A stretch of 64,000 nt of DNA from CAVVYJ01 sp963752495 (GCA_963752495.1 CAVVYJ010000005.1:221055-285054); one strand, 5' to 3'; shown: positions 18,301 to 27,824, counted from the stretch's first letter. Translations and numbers: made by a program. The notes: generated by a model not told the origin, from the sequence alone.

Positions 18301-20236
18301 ATTATCAATGACTTTCTTAACGACCCGATGACAGCGCCCTGGCAGGAATATGCCGCTAAATTCGGCTTGTGTTCAGCCGCTGGTTTCCCTATACAACGTG
18401 GTGGAAAGCCTTTCGCTGTGTTTTTTGTTTATCACGAATTACCCAATGCTTTTGATGACGAAGTTATTAACCTGCTTCAAGAAATGTCGAATGACATTAG
18501 CTTCGCCTTAGATAATTTTGATCGGGAAACGCAGCGCAAAATTGCAGAAGATGCCCTAATATTAGCAGCTTCAGTCTATGAAAACAGTAGTGAGGCGATG
18601 ACGATTACTGACCCCGATGGTGTTATTCTTACTGTCAATCCATCATTTACTCAAATTACCGGCTATTTGCCAGAAGACGTCATAGGTATAAACTCCAGTA
18701 TGTTTAGCTCTGGCCGTCATGATGAGGCTTTTTATAAAGCAATGTGGGAAAGCATCAGATCCACAGGGCGCTGGCAAGGTGAGATTTGGGATCGTCGTAA
18801 AGATGGTGGAATTTATCCTACCTGGCTTACCATCAATACCATTTACAACGAGGATGGAAGTCCGTATCGACGCATATCGCTTTTCTCTGACACCACTGCA
18901 TGGAAAGAATCTGAAACACTCATATGGCAACAGGCCAACTTCGATGTACTTACTGAGCTCCCGAACAGGCAGATGTTCTATGACAGACTGGATCAGGACA
19001 TCAAAAAAGCACATCGCGCTGAAAAACCGATGGCGCTTATGTTTATCGATTTAGATAGATTCAAAGAAATCAACGACACGCTTGGCCACGATATGGGTGA
19101 TATTTTGCTCAAAGAAGCTGCACAGCGTTTAACCAGCTGTGTGCGCGAGACTGATACGGTAGCGCGTCTTGGTGGAGATGAGTTCACCGTTATTTTAAGT
19201 GATATCGACGATCCAACCAATGTCGAAAGGGTAGCACTTAATATTTTGAATAAACTGGCAAAGCCTTTTAAACTTAAAGCAGAGTTAGGCTACATCTCTG
19301 CAAGCATTGGCATCACAATGTATCCGGAAGATGCTACCGAGCTAGATGAACTTATCAAAAATGCAGATCAGGCAATGTATGAAGCCAAAAATCTGGGGCG
19401 CAACCGTTACAGTTATTTCACATCTTCGATGCAAAAAAGTGCGCAGTTCCGCATGCAAATTGCCAATGATTTACGTACCGCGCTTTCAAAGAAACAGTTA
19501 TTTATTGCCTATCAACCTATCGTGAAATTATCGGATAGATCAATACTTAAAGCAGAAGCACTCATTCGCTGGAAGCACCCAAAACTTGGTTTAATCAGCC
19601 CTGCTGATTTTATCCCCGTGGCCGAGCATACCGGCCTAATTACCGATATTGGTGATTGGGTTTTCCGCGAATCGGCCGCGCAAGTGAAAAGTTGGCAAGA
19701 AACCTACGGAAAGCAATTTCAGATTAGTGTTAACGTATCGCCCGTGCAGATTAACGATAAAAGTAAAAAATTCAAACCGTGGCACAAACAATTAAAAAGT
19801 TTTGGATTATCGGGAAAGAGCATCATCGTTGAAATCACAGAAGGCCTACTACTGGAGGCCAATCTCTCAACCAACGAGAAGTTATTAGAGTACCGCGATG
19901 CTGGAATACAAGTGGCGCTGGATGATTTTGGCACAGGCTATTCATCATTATCTTATCTTAAGAAATTTGATATCGACTACATTAAAATTGACCAAGCCTT
20001 TATCCGAAACCTGAAAGATAGACTCTGGTGACATGGCTTTATGTGAGGCCATGATAGTGATGGCGCACAAACTAAACATGCTAGTTATTGCGGAAGGCGT
20101 GGAAACAACCGAGCAACTCGACATACTCACTAAAATAGGATGTGACTACGCACAAGGGTACTTATTCTCGAAACCTGTCGTTGCTGCAGAATTTGAAAAA
20201 ATACTGAACCCCAGCCGTGCGCTGGTTACTACTTAG
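15346..20236 (+). pseudogene. MASE1-PAS-GAF-GGDEF-EAL c-di-GMP enzyme, multiple frameshifts
   Basis: The first about 300 residues are a MASE1 membrane sensor (YDVISIFWPPSGIALASLLIGG, about eight hydrophobic segments). GAF-like and PAS segments follow, including SYSEKLL, FQDITEQK and a PAS beginning ANSSEAMTITDPDG-like at about 18590. Next are GGDEF at 19171-19185 (RLGGDEF) and EAL at 19555-19563 (EALIRW), with the DDFGTGYSSLSYLKKF phosphodiesterase motif. The reading frame changes near 16,900, 17,480, 17,700-18,070, 18,200 and 20,020; pieces in all three frames together read as one protein of about 1,630 residues. Intact GGDEF and EAL signatures predict both synthesis and breakdown capacity. 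It converges on motB with an 7-base gap. The indels look technical, given the intact domain order. Confidence 0.8.
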
Positions 20237-20243
20237 GTATTTT

Positions 20244-21221
20244 TTACTTCTTTTCAATCGAGGCGACTGGTTCTAATTTTGCAGCCACAGGCGGCTCAAT
20301 AACTGCTTTAGAAAGATTGGCTGCGTCTTCTTTTTTTGTCACTTCCACCGCAGATTCATCTTTAATGACATTTTCTTCAGCTTGTTTATTCATAACAATA
20401 ATGCTGATACGCCGATTAATTGGATTAAACGGATTTTCTTTATCAAACAGCGCTGCGGAAGATAGCCCCACCACACGCAATAGTTTCACTTCATCCATCC
20501 CACCAGCTACCAGCTCACGGCGCGAAGCATTTGCGCGATCTGCAGATAACTCCCAGTTGCTATACGCCTTCTCGCCCGTAGTGTAAGGCGTAGCATCTGT
20601 GTGCCCAGAAAGACTAATGCGATTTGGTACGCCATTAAGCATCTCGCCAATTTCATGCAAAATCTGCTTAGCATAAGGCTGTAATTCAGCTTTGGCAGAG
20701 TTAAACATGGGGCGATTCTGTTCATCCACAATGATAATGCGCAAACCTTCTGAAGTGATATCCAACAGCAATTGCTTTTTAAATTTGCTTAATGTCGGAC
20801 TAGCCTCAATGGCCTTTTCTATTTTTGATTTTAGCTCTTCCAGTTTTGCTTTTTCAGCTTCTTCTAAAGCTTTTTTGGCATCTTTTAAATCAACGTCTTT
20901 GCTCTTTTCTTTAGACCCATCCGCAGGTTTCACTTGAAGCTGTGCCTTGGTAATATCTTTGCCACCACCTTTAATTAACGAATCACTTGCGCCTACCGTC
21001 GGACCACCTTGCATCGCGACTTTTAGTGGCATCTTAAAAAACTCAGCAATGCCTTCTAACTGCCCTTTTGAGGCAGATCCCAGTAACCACATGAGTAAAA
21101 AGAAAGCCATCATCGCAGTTACAAAGTCAGCATAGGCGATTTTCCATGCGCCGCCGTGATGGCCATGCGCCGCCTTCTTGATTTTTTTTACGATAATCGG
21201 TCTGACTGGTTGTTCAGCCAT
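20244..21221 (-). CDS. motB: Flagellar motor stator protein MotB
   Basis: MotB anchors the stator to peptidoglycan and forms the ion channel with MotA. The 325-residue protein has a single N-terminal membrane helix containing YADFVTAMMAFFLLMWL; Asp32 is the conserved proton-binding residue, at the same position as in E. coli. A lysine/glutamate-rich region (about residues 95-145) is likely a helical plug/linker. The C-terminal OmpA-like domain has ISLSGHTDATPY and NWELSADRANASRREL. The start lies 2 bases after the motA stop, so the pair is co-translated. This is the first of two stator pairs in the window. The proton rather than sodium assignment is inferred from the MotB-like sequence. Confidence 0.93.
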   Translation of the reverse strand: MAEQPVRPIIVKKIKKAAHGHHGGAWKIAYADFVTAMMAFFLLMWLLGSASKGQLEGIAEFFKMPLKVAMQGGPTVGASDSLIKGGGKDITKAQLQVKPADGSKEKSKDVDLKDAKKALEEAEKAKLEELKSKIEKAIEASPTLSKFKKQLLLDITSEGLRIIIVDEQNRPMFNSAKAELQPYAKQILHEIGEMLNGVPNRISLSGHTDATPYTTGEKAYSNWELSADRANASRRELVAGGMDEVKLLRVVGLSSAALFDKENPFNPINRRISIIVMNKQAEENVIKDESAVEVTKKEDAANLSKAVIEPPVAAKLEPVASIEKK

Positions 21222-21223
21222 GG

Positions 21224-22084
21224 CTACTTACCTTTAGCTTGCTTAACATGCGCTTCCAGCTCAGCAAAGCCAGGACGCTCAGTTGAATAAAGTATTTTAC
21301 GGCCAAACTCCACCGCAATCGCTGGTGCATAGCCATTTAAGCTCGCAAGTAGCGTAACCTTGACTGTTTGAAACATCTTGGTACCTTCTTCAAGCTTTTG
21401 CTCTAACAGTCCAGATAGTGGTCCAACAAAGCCGTAAGCCAACAGGATGCCTAGAAATGTACCTACCAGCGCATGAGCAATCAAAATACCCAGTTCAGCC
21501 GGTGGCAGCGCTACGTTCTCCATCGTATGCACAACGCCCATCACTGCCGCAACAATACCAAAGGCAGGCAAGCCATCTCCTAATTTTGCAATACAGCTCA
21601 CAGGAACGTGACCTTCCATATGATGCGTTTCAATTTCGTTATCCATCAGATTTTCAACCTGAAATGCATCCATGTTTCCCGAAACCATTAAGCGTAGGTA
21701 ATCGCAGATAAATTCCACCAAATGATGATCGTGTAAGATTTTTGGATACTTGCTGAAAAGCGCACTTGACTCAGGATTTTCAACGTCATTCTCAATTGAC
21801 ATCATGCCGTCTTTACGAATTTTGCTTAATATCTCAAACAGAAGCGCCAACAAATCCATGTAAAGTGCTTTGTTATATTTGGAGCCTTTGAAAAGCGTAG
21901 GCAAGGCTTTCAACGTTGCTTTTACTGCCTTTGCATTATTTCCCACCACAAAAGCGCCAAGCGCACCGCCAAAAATCATCAACACTTCTAGTGGCTGCCA
22001 TAAAGCACCTAAATGCCCGCCTGCCATTGCATATCCACCAAAAATTGTGGCACATACGACAATGTATCCAATGATAATAAGCAT
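21224..22084 (-). CDS. motA: Flagellar motor stator protein MotA
   Basis: MotA forms the four-helix stator subunit that pushes on FliG. The protein has two N-terminal and two C-terminal membrane helices (LIIIGYIVVCATIFGGYAMAGG; PAFGIVAAVMGVVHTMENV; LIAHALVGTFLGILLAYGFVGPL) separated by a cytoplasmic domain, at the usual length of about 287 residues. I chose the ATG at 22084 rather than one seven codons upstream, because TTGGAGCG lies just ahead of it and MLIIIGYIVV is the family's standard N-terminus. It pairs with motB downstream. An upstream terminator-like hairpin separates it from the flhDC transcript. Confidence 0.93.
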   Translation of the reverse strand: MLIIIGYIVVCATIFGGYAMAGGHLGALWQPLEVLMIFGGALGAFVVGNNAKAVKATLKALPTLFKGSKYNKALYMDLLALLFEILSKIRKDGMMSIENDVENPESSALFSKYPKILHDHHLVEFICDYLRLMVSGNMDAFQVENLMDNEIETHHMEGHVPVSCIAKLGDGLPAFGIVAAVMGVVHTMENVALPPAELGILIAHALVGTFLGILLAYGFVGPLSGLLEQKLEEGTKMFQTVKVTLLASLNGYAPAIAVEFGRKILYSTERPGFAELEAHVKQAKGK

Positions 22085-22211
22085 GATTGATGCGCTCCAA
22101 AGCAAGAAACTGTAATGCGTTAAAATTACTATTAGGATAACAAGCGCTATACAAAATCAATTGGAAGAATAAAGGGATATTTTTAGCGCAATATCATAGA
22201 TAGACTTACAT

Positions 22212-22237
22212 AAAAAAACTGCCAGACAATGCTGGCA
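22212..22237 (-). terminator. Intrinsic terminator of the flhDC-methyltransferase transcript
   Basis: On the minus strand TGCCAG / CTGGCA encloses a 6-base loop and is followed by GTTTTTTTA, about 50 bases past the methyltransferase stop. It would separate that transcript from motAB. Confidence 0.65.
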
Positions 22238-22287
22238 AAAAATGGAAAATTTTTAAGCTAGCGGCTACCCTTAAAAACCACTAGCTA

Positions 22288-23091
22288 CTAAATTTTCCAC
22301 ACATAAATTGGCCTTTTCCCACTGGCAATACATGAAGTTGGTCTAACCCCAGGAATTTCAAACTCGTAGCTGATTAACATACTGCCAGAACGCATTTGTG
22401 AACACGCCTTTTCCCATAATGCAGGCATTGCTGCGGGCGACAAATAGGCGAATACAACATCATATTGCGCAAAATCCAACTCACGATAATCACCCAATTT
22501 AAAACTTGCCCTAGAGCCACACAAGTAGGCGCGTAAGGTGCTGATTAACCAAGGTAAAGGTGCAATTTCTATACCCTCAATTCGACTCTCTTCTCGGGCT
22601 TTGGCCATATGCATCGCCATATCGCCAAGGCCACTGCCAATCTCTATCATGCGTATCGATTTATTTTGCGGAATAAGCTCGGCGACTTTTTTCCACACGA
22701 ATGGAAGTGAAGGGAAAAAAGGTACTTGGCTCCGAAAAGTTGTCCAGAATAAACTCAGGCTGATCAAAAAACCAGCCAAATAAACTTCGTTAGGTACATG
22801 CCACATTGACATGCAAAAGAGCGCGATAGGAAAGCAAAAATGAATCCAGCGCCACCAGTTGTCCATACGAGCAAAAAAACAAAATGCGGTTGCAAAAAAC
22901 GATTGCAACAAAACTAATGAAATTGCAGAAAAATATTGTGGTGTAAAAAAATTAACTAGCAAAACAGTAAAAAAAACACAGAATAGTGCAAGGGCTTGAA
23001 CAAGTACTGCCAATGTAGCTGGAGCAAGACCAACTAGGGGAAAGTTGGGCACACTCCGCGCTACTTGTTTATTTTTGAGCGTATTATCCAT
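22288..23091 (-). CDS. Membrane-anchored SAM-dependent methyltransferase-like protein
   Basis: The 267-residue protein has about four hydrophobic segments in its first 125 residues (LAVLVQALALFCVFFTVLLV; AISLVLLQSFFATAFCFFA; WIHFCFPIALFCMSMW; AGFLISLSLFWTTF). A class I methyltransferase core follows, with motif I as MIEIGSGLGDMAMHMA, an acidic residue at the end of the second strand (EGIEIAP), and YDVVFAYLSPAAMPALWEKA as the later strand. It begins 10 bases after the flhC stop on the same strand, so it is probably co-transcribed with the flagellar master regulator. The target is unknown; a lipid, quinone or protein substrate at the membrane is possible. I know of no standard flagellar role for it. 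Confidence 0.65.
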   Translation of the reverse strand: MDNTLKNKQVARSVPNFPLVGLAPATLAVLVQALALFCVFFTVLLVNFFTPQYFSAISLVLLQSFFATAFCFFARMDNWWRWIHFCFPIALFCMSMWHVPNEVYLAGFLISLSLFWTTFRSQVPFFPSLPFVWKKVAELIPQNKSIRMIEIGSGLGDMAMHMAKAREESRIEGIEIAPLPWLISTLRAYLCGSRASFKLGDYRELDFAQYDVVFAYLSPAAMPALWEKACSQMRSGSMLISYEFEIPGVRPTSCIASGKRPIYVWKI

Positions 23092-23100
23092 ACGCGAGGT

Positions 23101-23673
23101 TTATGCAGCAACTGATACTAATTTATAAGCGAGTTCTTTCGCTTTTTTGGTTTTGCCTGCACGAGAAGGCACGTGGCATAAATTACACATGTAATTTTGG
23201 TTTAAGTCATATGAGTTCACCACAAATTGACCGCCACAGCAGCTACAATTCTGCATTTTTAACATCTTGCTATCCACATAGCGAACCAGTGTCCAAGCGC
23301 GCGTCATCGATAGTACTGGCTCGTCTTCTGTGTCGTGACCAATTTGCTGTAAGTACAAGCTGTAGGCTTTAATGATGGCTGTAATATCTTTTACGCCTGC
23401 ATATTTCAGCAAGTAGTTATAAATGTTTAAAAAGATGGAAGAATGAATATTTGGCTGCCAAGTTAAAAACCAATCGGTAGAGAACGGCAACATGCCTTTT
23501 GGTGGGGAAACACCTTTAAGCTCTTTATAAAGCTTAATTAAACGCTCGCGTGATAAACTGGTTTGTGATTCTAATAACTGCAATCTCGCGCCTAATTTAA
23601 TCAGTTGAATTGCCAGCTGAATTTGTTCAGCTTCAGTCACAACGCTTTTCTTTACAATTGCTTTTTCCATCAT
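23101..23673 (-). CDS. flhC: Flagellar transcriptional master regulator subunit FlhC
   Basis: FlhC is the DNA-contacting subunit of the FlhD4C2 activator of flagellar class II promoters. The protein carries the FlhC zinc site, with cysteines in CSCCGGQF and YMCNLCHVP, and the LQLLESQTSLSRERLIKLYKE helix-turn-helix region. I start it at 23673 (MMEKAIVKK), where GGGGAAT precedes the ATG. A longer frame runs back to 23748 but would overlap flhD heavily. It is 191 residues, a normal length, and lies downstream of flhD in the usual order. Confidence 0.93.
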   Translation of the reverse strand: MMEKAIVKKSVVTEAEQIQLAIQLIKLGARLQLLESQTSLSRERLIKLYKELKGVSPPKGMLPFSTDWFLTWQPNIHSSIFLNIYNYLLKYAGVKDITAIIKAYSLYLQQIGHDTEDEPVLSMTRAWTLVRYVDSKMLKMQNCSCCGGQFVVNSYDLNQNYMCNLCHVPSRAGKTKKAKELAYKLVSVAA

Positions 23674-23695
23674 ATTCCCCTTGTTTACCTTTACC

Positions 23696-24001
23696 TTAAG
23701 CAGGTTGTCCTGCCAGTAAAATTGCCGAGTGTGAATTTGCCAATGCACGATCTTTTGTGTAATCAGTCAACATATTTAAAATTGCACCATCTTCAAAACG
23801 GAAGCGCGCTAACATCATATTGTTGCTGCTTAATTTGAGAATTTGGAAGTTACTTAATCCTTCGATCAAATCAGCAATATCTGAGCTAATGCCCAAACGG
23901 AAAATTGCTGTCGCTTTATCAGCGCGAATCATTTGTTGCGCCAACATCAGGTAGTTCAAGTTTGCGTCTTTGATTTCCGACATTATTTCGTTTTCGCTCA
24001 T
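23696..24001 (-). CDS. flhD: Flagellar transcriptional regulator subunit FlhD
   Basis: FlhD partners FlhC in the ring-shaped activator. The 101-residue protein matches FlhD throughout: IKDANLNYLMLAQQMIRADKATAIFRLGIS at residues about 10-39, then the helical C-terminal part ending near HSAILLAGQPA. Length is slightly below the E. coli protein. It is first in a flhD-flhC-methyltransferase transcript with a long AT-rich upstream region containing two inverted repeats, a plausible place for environmental control of motility. Confidence 0.93.
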   Translation of the reverse strand: MSENEIMSEIKDANLNYLMLAQQMIRADKATAIFRLGISSDIADLIEGLSNFQILKLSSNNMMLARFRFEDGAILNMLTDYTKDRALANSHSAILLAGQPA

Positions 24002-24128
24002 TTTATTTCCCTCAACTATTCAAAAAGCTTGTTAAAAATATGCTGCTTGTGTGAGACGTACTTTGAGCTCTTTAATGAATTTCGCCTATTAGGGTTTGTC
24101 GGTTTTTTGTGTAAGACACGCAGACGCG

Positions 24129-24165
24129 CTCGTGTAGGTGTTTGTCTTACAAACACTTACACGAG
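24129..24165. repeat. 17-base inverted repeat upstream of flhDC
   Basis: CTCGTGTAGGTGTTTGT and ACAAACACTTACACGAG flank a CTT centre, with one G-T exception to perfect pairing. It is about 130-165 bases upstream of the flhD start. It may be a regulator-binding palindrome or an RNA hairpin in a long leader. A nearby GTAAGAC (24111-24117) could pair alternatively with GTCTTAC (24144-24150). Confidence 0.55.
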
Positions 24166-24196
24166 GCTGGAGATACTATATATATGTAAAAATTGC

Positions 24197-24215
24197 ATGC
24201 ATGCTATTCATGCAT
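24197..24215. repeat. 7-base perfect inverted repeat upstream of flhDC
   Basis: ATGCATG and CATGCAT are separated by CTATT. Size and symmetry suit a dimeric regulator site, but the protein is unknown. Confidence 0.4.
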
Positions 24216-24526
24216 AACCAATTCATTTAGTGCATATTTAACCTTAGTAAAAATTTTGGTCACACTACGTGATAATCAGATAACGACAGGGTTTTAGAAA
24301 ACTTTAGGATTTTTTTAAAAAAAATTTTAATAATTCTATAACCATATGTTTTTTATATAAAAAATAATAAAAATAATTTCAATTTGATTGAATCTACAGA
24401 CTCAGCCTGACCAAAGTTAATCGGAAAAGGCGGTTTTCACCCTTTTATTCTACAGATACACTTGTTCTGCCAAACCTGATAATGATTTCCACACAAGCAG
24501 TAAATTGTTAAGGAAAAAAATAGGTG

Positions 24527-24548
24527 CTTAGTGTTTTTTAACACTAAG
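24527..24548 (+). promoter_or_regulatory. Perfect leader hairpin just upstream of flhB
   Basis: CTTAGTGTT pairs perfectly with AACACTAAG around TTTT and is followed by TTTT, ending 22 bases before the flhB ATG. It could be a leader attenuator or terminator controlling entry into the flhBAFG-fliA operon, or a stem protecting the 5' end. Confidence 0.4.
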
Positions 24549-24570
24549 TTTTGAATCATCAGGAATCAAC

Positions 24571-25743
24571 ATGGCTGAAGACAGTGATTTAGAAAAAACA
24601 GAACAGGCCTCACCCAAGCGACTTGAAAAAGCGCGCGAGGAAGGCGATGTGCCGCGCTCGAAAGAGTTGGCGACTGTCACTGTATTGCTTGCAGCCGGCT
24701 TGGGAATGCTGATGCTGGGCGGCCATCTGAATGATGCCTTAAAAACCTCACTAAGTACTGGATTAAGCTTTGAGCGCGCTACTGCATTTGATCCTAACCA
24801 CCTATTGATGGTGATTTCGAACTCAATCGTTTCTTTACTTATCGCCTTTGCGCCATTCGCACTTCTGCTCATCATCGTCGCAATCGCCTCCCCTGCACTC
24901 ATTGGCGGCTGGATATTCAGCACAAAGGCTCTAATGCCTAATTTTGGTCGATTAAACCCCATGAAGGGTTTGGGCAACATGCTATCTAAAAATGCAGCTA
25001 TCGAACTCATTAAATCTATCATAAAAACAATGCTAGTGGGCACGGTGGCTTATACCGTCATCGCACACGACATGGACCCCATCCTATCACTTTCTTCACA
25101 ACCCATTAAAGCCAGTATTGGGAACGTTAGCGATTTAATGCTTTTTGGGTTTTTATCGATTGTAGGTGCGCTTGTGCTGATTGCAGCGATTGATGTGCCT
25201 TACCAGTTGTATCACTACGCCAACAAACTAAAAATGACTAAAGAGGAAATTCGCCAAGAAGCGAAAGAATCGGAAGGCAACCCGGAAATAAAAGCCCGCG
25301 TGCGCCAACAACAACGTGAAATGGCTAAACGCCGCATGATGTCAGAAATCCCAAAAGCAGATGTTGTGATCACCAACCCGACCCACTATGCCGTGGCGAT
25401 TAAGTACAAAGAAGAAGGTATGCGCGCACCGGTTGTAGTTGCCAAAGGCGCGGATGCAATTGCGCTGAAAATTCGTGAAATAGCAGCAGAACATCAAGTA
25501 CTCACTATGGAAGCCCCCAAACTGGCCCGCGCCCTGTATGCGCATGCCGAATTAGGCGATGAGATTCCTGAAGCCCTATATTCTGCCGTTGCAGAAGTCT
25601 TGGCCTATGTATTTCAAATGCGTACTTTTAAACGCGAAGGCGGTTTCCGCCCAGAATTACCGAGCACCCTACCAGTGCCAGAAGCCCTAGACCCTCATAG
25701 CTTGCTGCCCGCAAACACTATTGAGCCAGAGGTATTCGCATAA
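24571..25743 (+). CDS. flhB: Flagellar export apparatus protein FlhB
   Basis: FlhB is the substrate-specificity switch of the flagellar type III export gate. The 390-residue protein has the charged N-terminus SDLEKTEQASPKRLEKAREEGDVPRSKEL, four membrane segments between about residues 30 and 210, and the cytoplasmic domain with the autocleavage motif NPTH at 269-272, the same position as E. coli Asn269-Pro270. Cleavage there permits the change from rod/hook to filament export. An AGGA site precedes the ATG. Its stop overlaps the flhA start by 1 base. It heads the plus-strand operon flhB-flhA-flhF-flhG-fliA-motC-motD. Confidence 0.97.
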   Translation: MAEDSDLEKTEQASPKRLEKAREEGDVPRSKELATVTVLLAAGLGMLMLGGHLNDALKTSLSTGLSFERATAFDPNHLLMVISNSIVSLLIAFAPFALLLIIVAIASPALIGGWIFSTKALMPNFGRLNPMKGLGNMLSKNAAIELIKSIIKTMLVGTVAYTVIAHDMDPILSLSSQPIKASIGNVSDLMLFGFLSIVGALVLIAAIDVPYQLYHYANKLKMTKEEIRQEAKESEGNPEIKARVRQQQREMAKRRMMSEIPKADVVITNPTHYAVAIKYKEEGMRAPVVVAKGADAIALKIREIAAEHQVLTMEAPKLARALYAHAELGDEIPEALYSAVAEVLAYVFQMRTFKREGGFRPELPSTLPVPEALDPHSLLPANTIEPEVFA

Positions 25744-27824
25744 TGAATACGTTTAAATTACCCGCTTGGATGAATGGTTTAAACGGACGCGCGGCTGCAG
25801 CGCCACTTATCATTGTGCTGCTGCTGGCCATGATGATACTGCCGCTGCCTGCCATTGCGCTGGATGTGTTATTCAGCTTTAACATTGCGCTTTCCATTTT
25901 GGTGCTGCTCATTGGGCTACAAACCAAAAAAGCGCTAGATTTTATCGCATTCCCGACCGTATTGTTGGTCACCACTATGCTGCGCCTGTCGCTTAATGTA
26001 GCCTCTACTCGCGTGGTCTTAACAGAAGGTCATACTGGGCCAGCGGCTGCAGGTAAAGTGATTGAAGCATTTGGGCACTTCCTAATTGGTGGTAACTACA
26101 CAGTTGGTCTTGTCGTGTTTGTTATCCTAACCATCATTAACTTTACCGTAGTCACCAAAGGTGCAGGTCGTATCGCAGAAGTGGGTGCTCGCTTTACTTT
26201 AGATGCGATGCCTGGCAAACAAATGGCCATTGATGCAGACCTAAATGCAGGGTTAATTGGTGAGGATGAAGCGCGCCGTCGCCGTACTGAGATTGGTCAG
26301 GAATCAGAATTCTACGGTGCCATGGATGGTGCCAGTAAGTACGTACGTGGTGATGCTATCGCCGGCATTCTGGTCATTATTATTAATGTGGTTGGTGGCT
26401 TAATCGTTGGTATGGCGCAACATGATTTAGCATTTGCAGATGCCGTAAAAAATTACACGCTATTAGCGATTGGCGATGGCTTGGTGGCACAAATTCCGTC
26501 ACTCATCATCTCAGTCGCTGCAGGTGTCGTTGTTTCGCGCGTTGCCAATAATGAAGACATTGGCGGCCAGTTAATCACACAATTATTCTCAAACCCAAAA
26601 GTGGTTTACATCACCGCAGGCATCATTGGTAGCATGGGTGCTATACCTGGTATGCCACACTTTGCCTTCTTGCTATTGGCGCTTGTGTTGACCGGCGCAG
26701 GTTATGTGATTAGCGAACAGAAAAAAGTTGCAGAAACACCTGTTGTAGAAGAGCAACCTATTGTGACAACCGAGCCTGAAGAAGCCACTTGGGACGATGT
26801 ATTGCCGGTAGATATTATCGGGCTTGAAGTTGGCTATCGCTTGATTCCACTAGTAGACAAAGGCCAGGGCGGTGATCTTCTCAAACGTATTAAAGGGTTG
26901 CGCAAAAAGTTTGCACAGGAAGTTGGCTTTCTGGCCCCTACCGTACATATCCGCGACAACCTTGAACTTAAACCTTCTAGCTATCGCATCACGCTTAAAG
27001 GTGTCGAAATCGCTAGCGGCGAATCCCATACTGGACAATTTCTGGCCATCAATCCCGGCATGGTAACTGGCGCACTGCCCGGCCCAGAGACTAGTGACCC
27101 TGCCTTTGGTTTGCCTGCCATCTGGATAGATGCCTCTACACGCGATCAAGCGCAGATGATGGGCTATACCGTGGTAGATGCAGGCACAGTGATTGCCACA
27201 CACCTAAACCATGTAATCTCAATGCACGCAGCTGAATTATTAGGTCGCCAGGAAGTACAGCTGCTTTTAGACCATATGAGTAAAGAGTCTCCAAAATTAG
27301 TTGAGGATTTGATTCCGAAAATGCTACAAATTTCTGTTGTGCAAAAAGTATTACAAAACCTGCTTGCAGAAGGTGTGCACATTCGAGATATGCGTACCAT
27401 TATGGAAACGCTATCCGAGCATGCTAGCCACACACAAGACACGGCTGAACTCACGACCTTAGTGCGTATTCAATTGGGTCGAGCGATTGTGCAGCAATTG
27501 TTCCCTGTAGGTAATGAAATTTCTGTCATCACATTAGATAACAACCTTGAGCGCCTGCTCTTGCAAGCAACTCAAGCGAACAACGTTAGCGGCGCTGCCA
27601 TTGAGCCTGGTCTAGCAGAAACGCTGTCGAAACAAGCCGAGAGGGCAGCATTTTCACAAGAACAAATGGGTATGTCACCGGTTTTGCTGGTGGCAGCCCC
27701 ACTTAGAGTGGCGCTTTCTAAATTTTTGCGCCGAGCCATTCCGCGTCTTCGTGTGCTATCACATGAAGAATTACCCGACACAAAAACCATACGTGTAACT
27801 AACCTTATTGGAGGCCAAGCATGA
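25743..27824 (+). CDS. flhA: Flagellar export gate protein FlhA
   Basis: FlhA is the largest export-gate component and docks chaperone-substrate complexes. Its 693 residues are of standard length. The N-terminal half carries eight hydrophobic segments with LNVASTRVVL and the FHIPEP-family block GRIAEVGARFTLDAMPGKQMAIDADLN-like, including GEDEARRRR. The C-terminal half is the cytoplasmic docking domain (DVLPVDIIGLEVGYRLIPLVD; LLGRQEVQLLLDH). It overlaps flhB by 1 base and flhF by 4 bases, so the three are translationally coupled. Confidence 0.97.
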   Translation: MNTFKLPAWMNGLNGRAAAAPLIIVLLLAMMILPLPAIALDVLFSFNIALSILVLLIGLQTKKALDFIAFPTVLLVTTMLRLSLNVASTRVVLTEGHTGPAAAGKVIEAFGHFLIGGNYTVGLVVFVILTIINFTVVTKGAGRIAEVGARFTLDAMPGKQMAIDADLNAGLIGEDEARRRRTEIGQESEFYGAMDGASKYVRGDAIAGILVIIINVVGGLIVGMAQHDLAFADAVKNYTLLAIGDGLVAQIPSLIISVAAGVVVSRVANNEDIGGQLITQLFSNPKVVYITAGIIGSMGAIPGMPHFAFLLLALVLTGAGYVISEQKKVAETPVVEEQPIVTTEPEEATWDDVLPVDIIGLEVGYRLIPLVDKGQGGDLLKRIKGLRKKFAQEVGFLAPTVHIRDNLELKPSSYRITLKGVEIASGESHTGQFLAINPGMVTGALPGPETSDPAFGLPAIWIDASTRDQAQMMGYTVVDAGTVIATHLNHVISMHAAELLGRQEVQLLLDHMSKESPKLVEDLIPKMLQISVVQKVLQNLLAEGVHIRDMRTIMETLSEHASHTQDTAELTTLVRIQLGRAIVQQLFPVGNEISVITLDNNLERLLLQATQANNVSGAAIEPGLAETLSKQAERAAFSQEQMGMSPVLLVAAPLRVALSKFLRRAIPRLRVLSHEELPDTKTIRVTNLIGGQA

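Larger units (their letters stand above)
24002..24570. other. Divergent intergenic region between flhD and flhB
   Basis: No credible gene lies in these 569 bases. The part nearer flhD holds two inverted repeats (24129-24165 and 24197-24215). The centre (about 24305-24385) is extremely A/T-rich with long A and T runs, likely bent DNA. Just before flhB is a perfect hairpin (24527-24548). Promoters for flhDC (minus) and the flhB operon (plus) must lie here, but I could not place -35/-10 pairs reliably. Confidence 0.6.

Noticed and set aside
24528..25043. 171-residue open frame on the minus strand opposite flhB
   Set aside because: It is the antisense shadow of the firmly identified flhB; the composition is biased and there is no ribosome site or family resemblance.
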